From: Bacillota bacterium
GTDB lineage: Bacteria > Bacillota > UBA4882 > UBA8346
Assembly (NCBI GenBank): GCA_023394955.1
Contig: JAEWZY010000021.1
Coordinates: 1 to 59,355, forward strand
Length of the DNA stretch: 59,355 bases
Direction of reading: 5' to 3'
Positions 51,790 through 59,150 of this stretch are shown in pieces (within the stretch, counting starts at the first letter, position 1; each line of letters opens with the position of its first letter). Under the pieces are notes generated by a model that was not told the origin of the DNA, did not search any database, and was given only the letters and a program-made list of their open reading frames with translations. Made by a program: the position numbers and the translations under genes.

Positions 51790-52674
51790 TTAACCCTTGA
51801 TACCTCCGGACATAACTCCGGAAACGATCGACTTTTGAAAAAAAATATAAAGGGCTATTACTGGGATAGCCGCAATTGCGGTCCCGGCCATTAACATCTC
51901 ATACCGGGTGAAATATTGGCCTTGAAAAACTCTTAATCCCACCTGAATCGGCATTAACTCTTTTCGGTTAAACATAATTAAAGCCCAGAGATAATCGTTC
52001 CAGGTAGATAAAGCGGTAAAAATCAATACCGTAATCCAGGCAGGCTTCGATAACGGGACCATAATTTTTGAAAAAATGCCGAATTTGCTACAACCATCAA
52101 TAGTGGCCGCTTCTTCAAACTCCTTGGGGACTGATTCGAAAAAACTTTTTAAGATAAAAATTGAAGTAGCAAGTCCGGCGCTGATCATAGGCAGAACATA
52201 TCCCAACCTGGTGCCGGTAAGATGATAATAATTCATTAATAGGTATAATGGGATAAAGGAGCCGGGAATTGGGATCATCAATGAACCAACTAGAATATAA
52301 AATATCCCATTCTTACCGGGTATTTTTAACCTGGCAAAACCATAGGCCCCCATGGTGGAGATAATCCAAACCCCAACCATTACTGTAAAGGTATATATTA
52401 TACTGTTGAGGAAATAAATACCGAAATTCGCCTGACCCCACGCCTCGCTATAATTGCTAAAACGCCAGGTTTCAGGGATAAGACTGTAGCTGGCGAATGC
52501 TTCTTGAGTCCCTTTCAAGGACGTCGAAAGCATCCAAACGATTGGAAAAAGGCACAATAGCGCGACAATTAGTAAAAACGCCTCCCGAATCCAACGATAA
52601 AGAATATCGGTACCGGTTCTCTTTCCCGGTTCCGGTTCAAATAACCATCGGGGAATTGCTTCGCTCTTCGCCAT
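51790..52674 (-). CDS. Sugar ABC transporter permease, MalG-like
   Basis: 294 residues, about six membrane helices. The EAA loop reads EEAATIDGCSKFGIFSKIMV, where the ABC ATPase docks. VWMLSTSLKGTQEAF and YLWALIMFNR are typical of the CUT1 second permease. Paired with the upstream MalF-like permease; no ATPase gene is present, so a shared MsiK/MalK-type ATPase is probably encoded elsewhere. Confidence 0.93.
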   Translation of the reverse strand: MAKSEAIPRWLFEPEPGKRTGTDILYRWIREAFLLIVALLCLFPIVWMLSTSLKGTQEAFASYSLIPETWRFSNYSEAWGQANFGIYFLNSIIYTFTVMVGVWIISTMGAYGFARLKIPGKNGIFYILVGSLMIPIPGSFIPLYLLMNYYHLTGTRLGYVLPMISAGLATSIFILKSFFESVPKEFEEAATIDGCSKFGIFSKIMVPLSKPAWITVLIFTALSTWNDYLWALIMFNRKELMPIQVGLRVFQGQYFTRYEMLMAGTAIAAIPVIALYIFFQKSIVSGVMSGGIKG

Positions 52675-52787
52675 AGCGGTTTTCTCCTTTCAGGCCCGAC
52701 TTATGAATATTTTCTTCCATTTCGTTTGCCTTTAGCCGCTGGTCTAAGCTTGTCATGGCGATATCCATCGCTTAACTATACCAGTCG

Positions 52788-53696
52788 TTAATATTCATAA
52801 AGCTTCGCTAATTTGATCTGGGCGATGGAAACAATCAGGAGGATCACTCCGAAAATGACCGATAAAGCGCTGGCGTAACCGTAATTATGGTTTTGAAAAC
52901 ATTCGTTGAAAATGGTCATCACCGGGACTTGGGTGCTGAAACCCGGCCCGCCGTTGGTCATGGCTACTACCAATGGATACAATTGCATCGCCCCGAGGAT
53001 TGTCAAAATTGTGACCACAGTCATTACCGGCCTTAACATCGGAAATACGACTTTCCAAAAAGTTTGCCAGCCGTCAGCCCCATCAACTTTGGCCGCTTCA
53101 AGCGCTTCATGGGGAATTCCTTTGAGCCCCGCTAAAAAGAGTAAAAACGAATAACCAAAACCGGCCCAAATGGAGGCAAACGAAACAGCATATAAACTAA
53201 TTATGGGATCGCTAAGCCATGCCCGGCCGAGATTGTCTAATCCAACGGAGTTTAGGAAAAAATTAAGCACCCCGCCATACGGGTCATAAATCCATTTCCA
53301 AATATAACCGACAACCATTGCCGAGAGGATGGTCGGAATATAAAAGACAACTTTATAAAAGTTTTCACCTTTAACTCCACGGTCCACCAGGTATGCCAGG
53401 AGCAAAGAAAAGGATTGCATTGCCAAGACACCTAACAGGGCAAATTTAGTCGCATTCCAGATTGCGGTCCACCAATTAGGGTCCGCTCTAAAAATCAAAT
53501 AAAAATTACGGAATCCAACCCATTCTTTGATGGTAGCCATCCCGTCCCATTTGAAAAGCGATAGCTGGATCGTCCTCACTATCGGATAAAAACTGAAAGC
53601 TCCGAAAAAAAAGATTGTTGGTAGAATAAATAAATAGCTACCGGCATAATCCGTAAATCTCCGCCAAATTTTACTTCTCGCGTTTAAGTCCTCCAT
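52788..53696 (-). CDS. Sugar ABC transporter permease, MalF-like
   Basis: 302 residues, six predicted membrane helices. YLFILPTIFFFGAFSFYPIV opens the protein; the EAA loop is HEALEAAKVDGADGWQTFWK. GGPGFSTQVPV is a family mark. It lies between the binding-protein gene and the second permease (113-bp gap). Confidence 0.93.
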   Translation of the reverse strand: MEDLNARSKIWRRFTDYAGSYLFILPTIFFFGAFSFYPIVRTIQLSLFKWDGMATIKEWVGFRNFYLIFRADPNWWTAIWNATKFALLGVLAMQSFSLLLAYLVDRGVKGENFYKVVFYIPTILSAMVVGYIWKWIYDPYGGVLNFFLNSVGLDNLGRAWLSDPIISLYAVSFASIWAGFGYSFLLFLAGLKGIPHEALEAAKVDGADGWQTFWKVVFPMLRPVMTVVTILTILGAMQLYPLVVAMTNGGPGFSTQVPVMTIFNECFQNHNYGYASALSVIFGVILLIVSIAQIKLAKLYEY

Positions 53697-53781
53697 CGGG
53701 ATACCCCCTATTGGTTTATTCCTACCGGAGTCAAGGCTCCCGCCAATTCTCCGGCAGGAGGATTCCTCAGACTAATCTGCC

Positions 53782-55080
53782 TTATTTGAGGAGCGCGGCT
53801 TCCCAAATCGAATTACAATCTTTAACAACTTGGGCCGGGGTTTTTTGTTTCAGGACAATCGATTGGATCCCGCGAATAATCATGGTGTCAACATCACCGG
53901 GACGCCCTTTTAATCCAATATTGGGTATGATCTTTCCGGTATCGTCGGCGAACTCGCCGATACCGCCTTCTAGTTTGACTTTCTTGGTCACTTCCGAACT
54001 AGCGGGAAGGTTGAAACTTTCTTTGGCATACTTCCCTTGCTGGGCCGGTCCGGTAATCCATTTTAAGAACTTAACCGCTTCTTCCTTATTGGCGCTGGAG
54101 GCGTTAATGGCTAAAACCGCGCCGTAACCGCCTTGGATATAAACGGGGTGCTTGCCGGCAGAGGGAGGCATCATGGCGCCAACCTTAGGAATCAACTCAG
54201 GATTAGTGCTCTTCAATACTCCGAAAGTCCAGGAACCGTTATACATCATGGCTACTTTACCTTGAGCGAACAATCTTTCCGCGTCGGGATTATCCCAAGT
54301 GGCAATCCCGTTGGCCAACATACCGGCGTCTCTCATATCCGCAAAAACTTGGAAGGTTTTGACCCAATTTTTATCAGTAAAGCGTTTCCCTTCGTTTTGG
54401 GCTTCCACCATGCCGTCCTGGCCCATAATGTTCCAAGCGTATACTTCCCAAAGGCTGATCCCCAACCAAGTGCCGAAACCGGCCGCAAAAGGAGTAATTC
54501 CGGCGGCCTTCAATTTTTTCCCGGCAGCGATGAATTCTTTCCATGTTTGAGGCGGGTTGTCCGGATTAAGGCCGGCTTTTCTGAAAAGTTCTTTATTAAA
54601 AAGAATCTGCATGTTAACGGCGTCTAATGGCAACCCATAAAGCCCGGTTTCAACCCCAAATTGGTTTCCCGGAGCGAATGAAATATTACCTAATAAAGAA
54701 TCAATATAGTTTTTGCGCCAATCACCGGCGACATAGCGATCCAAGTTTAACATGCCGCCTGCTTTAATCCAGCGAGCTTTAGCGTTAATCTTAACCGCGT
54801 CAGCACTACCGTTAGTGGTATAAATATCGGGAGCTGTTCCGGCTTGAATCGCCGCTTCCATTTTTTGTTCGACATCCTGATCGCCTGGAAAGAGTTGAAT
54901 ATCAACTTTTACACCGGTCGAAGCTTCATATTCCTTAGCCATTTCCTGTAATAAAGGATGACGGTCGGTAAGATAGTGCCAAAATACTAGAGTTTTTGGG
55001 GTGGCCGACGCCAAAGGGGCCGCCATCATCGAAATAAGTATCATCGCTGTCAACCAGAAAAACAAACCACTTTTCTTCAC
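53782..55080 (-). CDS. Sugar ABC transporter substrate-binding protein
   Basis: 432 residues, CUT1/family-1 extracellular solute-binding protein. Signal peptide KKSGLFFWLTAMILISMMAA then PLASA, with no lipobox Cys. Body: FWHYLTDRHPLLQEMAKEYE, AAIQAGTAPDIYTTNG, LPLDAVNMQILFNKELF, GKVAMMYNGSWTFG. The GTG at 55080 with AAGGAGG upstream is the start; the frame upstream to 55149 lacks a signal peptide. First gene of the operon. Confidence 0.93.
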   Translation of the reverse strand: MKKSGLFFWLTAMILISMMAAPLASATPKTLVFWHYLTDRHPLLQEMAKEYEASTGVKVDIQLFPGDQDVEQKMEAAIQAGTAPDIYTTNGSADAVKINAKARWIKAGGMLNLDRYVAGDWRKNYIDSLLGNISFAPGNQFGVETGLYGLPLDAVNMQILFNKELFRKAGLNPDNPPQTWKEFIAAGKKLKAAGITPFAAGFGTWLGISLWEVYAWNIMGQDGMVEAQNEGKRFTDKNWVKTFQVFADMRDAGMLANGIATWDNPDAERLFAQGKVAMMYNGSWTFGVLKSTNPELIPKVGAMMPPSAGKHPVYIQGGYGAVLAINASSANKEEAVKFLKWITGPAQQGKYAKESFNLPASSEVTKKVKLEGGIGEFADDTGKIIPNIGLKGRPGDVDTMIIRGIQSIVLKQKTPAQVVKDCNSIWEAALLK

Positions 55081-55222
55081 AATTACTGCCTCCTTTTTTG
55101 TTATTCCCTTGAAACACTCGTAATTTGCCGTTCCGCACCGTCCACTCAATGTGGAACGACTCTTTTAAATTCAGTCTTTACTCTGCTCCACCCCCTTCAC
55201 AATCCTTAATAGTCATTCGCAT

Positions 55223-55238
55223 TTGGAACCGTTTCCAA
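55223..55238. promoter_or_regulatory. LacI-type operator 1
   Basis: TTGGAACC / GTTTCCAA, a 16-bp near-perfect palindrome of LacI/CcpA shape, 143 bp upstream of the binding-protein start. Confidence 0.75.
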
Positions 55239-55474
55239 TTATTAATATTCTATTAATTTGTGATTATTCCTACTTAAAATGGAAAATTTTTTTACATTTA
55301 CTTAACACTTTTTTTGCGCTAACAAACGCTGTTTTCTTATATTATCTTGATAAATCAAGTCTTTGTGGTTGTAAAATAATATCTTACAATTTGGAATCGT
55401 TTCATCGACAGCAAGATTGGGGGCTAATTCCATCATTTTTTCAGAGTAAAGAGGTCCGGTTTAATCTATGCAAT
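55239..55474. other. Regulatory interval upstream of the sugar operon
   Basis: No coding frame supported. Contains a perfect palindrome CTTGATAAATCAAG (55346-55359) and a second LacI-type half-palindrome. The sugar operon promoter probably lies here, but no single -35/-10 pair stood out. Confidence 0.5.
55391..55406. promoter_or_regulatory. Weaker LacI-type operator 2
   Basis: TTGGAATCGTTTCATC resembles operator 1 with a diverged right half; 168 bp separates the two, compatible with looping. Confidence 0.5.
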
Positions 55475-55513
55475 AAAAAATCCCTGGTTAGATATTATTC
55501 ACCAAGGATTTTT
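55475..55513 (-). terminator. Terminator downstream of the spoIIA operon
   Basis: Arms AAAAATCC.TTGGT and ACCAGGGATTTTT around a 12-nt loop, with a T-run on the minus strand, ~120 bp after the sigF stop. Confidence 0.8.
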
Positions 55514-55632
55514 GCCGAAAATACTTGAGAGGGGTTACTCCCGGTTTCAAGCCCTAAGTATTAGGCTTGAGCCGTTAAACTTTTTTCATTTGACTATTAA
55601 CTGTGAATTCTCTTCTTTGGGCTCTCAATAAA

Positions 55633-56409
55633 TCATTCCTCTAAAAATTTCCGCAATATCTGCAAAGCTTCCTTCTCCAAACGGCAGATTTGGACCTGGG
55701 AAACCCCGAATACCAGCGCCACCTCGGATTGGGTCCGTTCTTGAAAAAAGCGCAGTTGGATCAGGTATTTTAAACGTTCCGGCAGCCGGGCGAGGCCCTC
55801 CCGGAGAGAGAAACTTTCCAGCCATTTCAGGTGCTCTTCATCTTCTCCGATCAACTGTTCCCGGACTAGGTTATCGCCTTCATCTTCCTTGACTATCTCC
55901 TGGAGCGAATTAAGAGGCCTGGTAGCCTCCATGGCGACGGCGATCTCTTCCCGGGAGATACCGGTAGCTTCTTCCAGTTCGGAAAGGGTCGGATCTTTTC
56001 CCAACTGGTGGGCCAGTTCGGTCCGGGCCTGTTCAACCCGGATCGCTACTTCCTTAATGCTCCGGCTGACTTTGATCGGTCCTTCGTCACGGAGGTGTTG
56101 TTTGATCTCCCCGATAATCACCGGCACCGCATAAGTGGAAAATTTAACCCCATAGGACGGGTCAAATTTATCGATCGCCTTCATCAGCCCGATGCAACCG
56201 ATCTGAAATAGGTCGTCCAGTTCGCCCCGGCCATTAAAACGCTGGGCAATACTCATTACCAACCTTAAGTTATGTTGGACGATGGAATTTTTGGCTTCCT
56301 TGTCACCGGAACGGTATTCAGCAATTAAGCGCAGAAATTCTTCGTTGGAAAGCAGGTTCCGTTCGGCGAAACTGAACTCGCTTTTAGCAATTCCGGGAGA
56401 TCCCAACAT
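55633..56409 (-). CDS. sigF: Forespore sigma factor SigF
   Basis: First compartment-specific sigma factor of sporulation. 258 residues. Region 2: NLRLVMSIAQRFNGRGELDD, LFQIGCIGLMKAIDKFDP and VKFSTYAVPVIIGEIKQHLR; region 3: LGKDPTLSELEEATGISREE; region 4: LPERLKYLIQLRFFQERTQS, SEVALVFGVSQVQICRLEKE. The start overlaps spoIIAB by 26 bp, so translation is coupled. Held inactive by SpoIIAB until SpoIIAA intervenes. Confidence 0.97.
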   Translation of the reverse strand: MLGSPGIAKSEFSFAERNLLSNEEFLRLIAEYRSGDKEAKNSIVQHNLRLVMSIAQRFNGRGELDDLFQIGCIGLMKAIDKFDPSYGVKFSTYAVPVIIGEIKQHLRDEGPIKVSRSIKEVAIRVEQARTELAHQLGKDPTLSELEEATGISREEIAVAMEATRPLNSLQEIVKEDEGDNLVREQLIGEDEEHLKWLESFSLREGLARLPERLKYLIQLRFFQERTQSEVALVFGVSQVQICRLEKEALQILRKFLEE

Positions 56410-56833
56410 TGGCGAACCCCCGTTCCGGATGCTTTTTCATGATTACGGTGGTACCTTCATCCGGGTTGGAGACGATCTCCATCCGGTCCATGAAAGACTC
56501 CATAAAAACTAAGCCTAAACCCATCCGCTCCGGATCAGTCGAGAAAGTGGCCTGTTTGGCCTGGTTGATATCGGTGATCCCTCTCCCGAAATCCCTGACC
56601 GTAATTTCTAAAGCATCTTTAATCACCGCCAACTCCAACTGAATGGTCCCGGTTTTGCCGGGGTACCCATGGATTATACAGTTGGAGACCGCTTCCGAGA
56701 CAGCCACCCGGATCTCTTCAACCTCCGCCAGGTTAAATTCCAATTGGGCGGCAAATGCTGCGGTCACAGTCCGCGCCAGCCCCACATTCTGGGGTAGGCT
56801 GGGAAATTCATATTTGATGTAATTGTCAACCAT
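56384..56833 (-). CDS. spoIIAB: Anti-sigma F factor / serine kinase SpoIIAB
   Basis: 149 residues, GHKL-fold kinase. N-box EIRVAVSEAVSNCIIHGYPG; G1 DFGRGI; G2 ERMGLGLVFMESFMD. It binds SigF and phosphorylates SpoIIAA. Middle gene of the spoIIA operon. Confidence 0.97.
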   Translation of the reverse strand: MVDNYIKYEFPSLPQNVGLARTVTAAFAAQLEFNLAEVEEIRVAVSEAVSNCIIHGYPGKTGTIQLELAVIKDALEITVRDFGRGITDINQAKQATFSTDPERMGLGLVFMESFMDRMEIVSNPDEGTTVIMKKHPERGFANVGISRNC

Positions 56834-56846
56834 CCTCTTACCCCCG

Positions 56847-57182
56847 TTATGATTTGAGCGCCTGTTGGCGATCGCTGTATATTTCCATTATTTTAAGGAG
56901 ACCTGATAATTCGAAGATCCGCCTTACCTGAGGTGAAACATTGACCGCTGAGAGCCGGCCTCCTTGTTGACTGAGGCGTTTGAACCTTCCTAAGATCGCC
57001 CCCAAACCGGAACTATCTATGAAGTTCACTTTTTTCAAATCCAAAATCAGGTGTTTGATCATTTCATACTGGTTTAATTTGCTCTCAACCTTCTCCCGGA
57101 AAAGCGGCGAAGTTTCCAGGTCCAGTTCGCCGTCGACTTGAACGATGAGGTTGGGGCCGATCCGTTCGGTCTCGATTAACAA
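56847..57182 (-). CDS. spoIIAA: Anti-anti-sigma factor SpoIIAA
   Basis: 111 residues, STAS domain. The phosphorylated serine lies in KKVNFIDSSGLGAILGRFK. Dephosphorylated SpoIIAA frees SigF from SpoIIAB. Starts at a TTG (57182), 7 bp after AGGAGG. Confidence 0.96.
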   Translation of the reverse strand: MLIETERIGPNLIVQVDGELDLETSPLFREKVESKLNQYEMIKHLILDLKKVNFIDSSGLGAILGRFKRLSQQGGRLSAVNVSPQVRRIFELSGLLKIMEIYSDRQQALKS

Positions 57183-57216
57183 AGTAAATCCTCCTTTACG
57201 TAATTTCTTGGAAAGA

Positions 57217-57241
57217 ATTCGCTACCTCGGCAATAGTTCCT
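57217..57241 (-). promoter_or_regulatory. Sigma-H-type promoter of the spoIIA operon
   Basis: AGGAACT (57241-57235), 12-bp spacer, GCGAAT (57222-57217). This fits the sigma-H pattern (AGGAWWT, ~12 bp, RGAAT) that drives spoIIA in Bacillus. Confidence 0.7.
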
Positions 57242-57262
57242 GCACAAAAAAATAACAAAAAA

Positions 57263-57299
57263 GCCCGAAAAACCGCTAATTATAGCGGTTTTAGACGGG
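57263..57299 (-). terminator. Terminator-like hairpin upstream of the spoIIA promoter
   Basis: Inner stem AAAACCGCTA / TAGCGGTTTT enclosed by CCCG/CGGG, with T6 on the minus strand. It would stop any minus-strand transcript arriving from the right before it enters spoIIA. Confidence 0.6.
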
Positions 57300-57401
57300 T
57301 GTCGCGGCCGATCTCATGGCTTGATGAATAAACTATCCGCCCCCGGTTATATTAGAAACAGTTTAATTCTTCAATGACCGTAAATAAAAAGGAGTGTTAC
57401 T

Positions 57402-57713
57402 ATGGCGCAACTAGGTAATCCATTCATCGTCACCGTACCCAAACAATTGTCCAACGGCGAGTTGGCCCAGGCGATCCGGGCCGATATCGCCGGTGAATGG
57501 GAGGCGATCATCGGTTATGAGGCCCATGCGATGGCCACCAATGACGAGCGGGTTAAAAAAATCTTATATCATATTTCAGAAGAGGAAAAACACCATGTGG
57601 GCGAATTGCAAGAATTATTAGCCATTCTCAACCCCCAGGACGGGCAAGCCATTGAGGCGGGCAAACAAGAGGTCCAAACGGCCCGGGCCAATAATTTTCA
57701 GCAAATCCAGTAG
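57402..57713 (+). CDS. Small ferritin-like diiron protein
   Basis: 103 residues, two long helices. GEWEAIIGYEAHA supplies Glu/Glu/His and ILYHISEEEKHHVGELQELL supplies EExxH, the metal ligands of half-ferritins such as the encapsulated ferritin EncFtn; dimerisation would be needed to complete a diiron site. No encapsulin gene or obvious cargo peptide is nearby (the tail after residue 75 is Q/A-rich). AAGGAG precedes the ATG. Divergent from spoIIA. Confidence 0.75.
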   Translation: MAQLGNPFIVTVPKQLSNGELAQAIRADIAGEWEAIIGYEAHAMATNDERVKKILYHISEEEKHHVGELQELLAILNPQDGQAIEAGKQEVQTARANNFQQIQ

Positions 57714-57716
57714 GAA

Positions 57717-57807
57717 AAGGCGTGGGGTAAAACTTTTAGTCCCCCGCCTTGCTAAAAATAGAGGGTTATTTAATTAAGTCGACTTAAATCTATCGGTCGG
57801 CTTTTTT
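57717..57807 (+). terminator. Two successive terminator hairpins after the ferritin-like gene
   Basis: AAGGCG-GGGG / CCCC-CGCCTT (57717-57750), then AAGTCGAC / GTCGGCTT with T6 (57776-57807). Confidence 0.75.
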
Positions 57808-57865
57808 ATTCGTGAGCGATTTATTGCTTTTATTTCAAAAATTTTTATTAATTTACATTTTATTA

Positions 57866-57894
57866 TTGTATTATTAATTGTTACATGTTATACT
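57866..57894 (+). promoter_or_regulatory. Sigma-A promoter for the 104-residue gene
   Basis: TTGTAT (57866-57871), 17-bp spacer, TATACT (57889-57894), 58 bp before the ATG. Confidence 0.7.
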
Positions 57895-57951
57895 TTAGAT
57901 GCCATTTTATTACTTTTTTAACAAATATATTTATCAAGGAGGAATGAATCA

Positions 57952-58266
57952 ATGGGACATGTATCTTATGCCAATGAGATTAACGCCACCAAGGTAATGC
58001 TGGCCGGTCTCAAGGCGAACACCGAACGGATGAGCAAACGAGGTGTTGACGCCGGATTCATCGGCGATCTGGAGGAAGATTACACCGAGTCAATGACCCT
58101 CGACAACGATCAGGAAGCGTTAAAATCACGGCTCAAGGAGACGACCGCCGCCCTGAACGACCGGATTGACCGGATGCGGAAAAAGCGGAGCGAGGCCAGA
58201 AAGTTGGTTAAGTTGGAGATGCCTAAGGAGTCGTGGAAAGAGTTTGGGATCAAAGACAAACGCTAA
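57952..58266 (+). CDS. Small helical protein of unknown function
   Basis: 104 residues, highly charged, no Cys, predicted long helices: INATKVMLAGLKANTERMSK, then QEALKSRLKETTAALNDRID and RMRKKRSEARKLVKLEMP. It looks like a coiled-coil protein; no family recognised. AAGGAGG at 57936-57942, its own promoter and a strong terminator show it is a genuine, probably well-expressed gene. Confidence 0.8.
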   Translation: MGHVSYANEINATKVMLAGLKANTERMSKRGVDAGFIGDLEEDYTESMTLDNDQEALKSRLKETTAALNDRIDRMRKKRSEARKLVKLEMPKESWKEFGIKDKR

Positions 58267-58273
58267 AGCTAGG

Positions 58274-58304
58274 CGAAGGCCGGGGTGAAAAACCCCGGCC
58301 TTTT
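58274..58304 (+). terminator. Strong terminator after the 104-residue gene
   Basis: GAAGGCCGGGG / CCCCGGCCTTTT with a 7-nt loop, 8 bp after the stop. Confidence 0.92.
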
Positions 58305-58307
58305 ATC

Positions 58308-58398
58308 GGGGATTGGTCCCCGGTAGTCAGGGGAAAGTCCCCGATGGTTCGGGATCGTTCCCCGGTTGTCTGGGGGAAGTTCCCGATGGTTCGGGATT
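58308..58398. repeat. 42-bp tandem repeat built from heptads, next to the CRISPR array
   Basis: Two 42-bp units (58315-58356 and 58357-58398) agree at about 36 positions and share GATGGTTCGGGAT. The whole stretch can be read as 13 heptads (for example GGTCCCC, AGTCCCC, GTTCCCC). It is not coding. Confidence 0.8.
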
Positions 58399-58407
58399 TT
58401 CATCAGT

Positions 58408-59150
58408 TATTTTATCCACGCCCCTATGACAAGGGGCGACATATTTTTTAGACGTTAATATCTGCTCTTTTGTGTTTCAATCCATGCCCCTATGCAAGGG
58501 GCGACGGTTGGCTTTTCTAAAATCAAAAAAGCGCCGAGTTTCAATCCACGCCCCTATGCAAGGGGCGACATTGTTTTCAGCCAATAGTATTCCGAGAATC
58601 GGGTTTCAATCCACGCCCCTATGCAAGGGGCGACTGTTTGGACACCATCATGAGTTGCGGTTTTAGAGTTTCAATCCACGCCCCTATGCAAGGGGCGACA
58701 TACCTCCTTAAATTCCTTGAGCTCTTTTCTTAGGTTTCAATCCACGCCCCTATGCAAGGGGCGACCAATTACACGGAGCAAGAGACCGACAAAAAAGAGT
58801 TTCAATCCACGCCCCTATGCAAGGGGCGACCATAGAAGAGCAATCCTTTTTCGGGGATTTCCTGGTTTCAATCCACGCCCCTATGCAAGGGGCGACTGGA
58901 TTGGCCGAGATTATCAAACCGTCTAAAAGTTTCAATCCACGCCCCTATGCAAGGGGCGACCCCCGCACTAGCTCTCCGCAGTGCCAGTTGGGAGTTTCAA
59001 TCCACGCCCCTATGCAAGGGGCGACTCAACGCCAATAAATACGTATCAGATTCAATATGGTTTCAATCCACGCCCCTATGCAAGGGGCGACCTTACCACT
59101 TGGAAAGGAGATTTGCAATGCCTAGTTTCAATCCACGCCCCTATGCAAGG
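58408..59150 (-). CRISPR. CRISPR array, subtype I-C-like repeats, 12 repeats and 11 spacers
   Basis: Ten full 32-bp repeats start GTTTCAATCCACGCCCC and end AAGGGGCGAC, at 58474, 58538, 58603, 58668, 58734, 58799, 58865, 58929, 58994 and 59060 (the 58474 copy has one change). A degenerate repeat lies at 58408-58440 and a truncated 26-bp repeat at 59125-59150. Spacers are 32-34 bp and all different. The repeat is of the I-C (GTCGCC...GTGGATTGAAAC) type; by that convention crRNAs are read from the minus strand, putting the leader to the right, consistent with the degenerate repeat at the left end. No cas gene is in the window. Confidence 0.96.
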
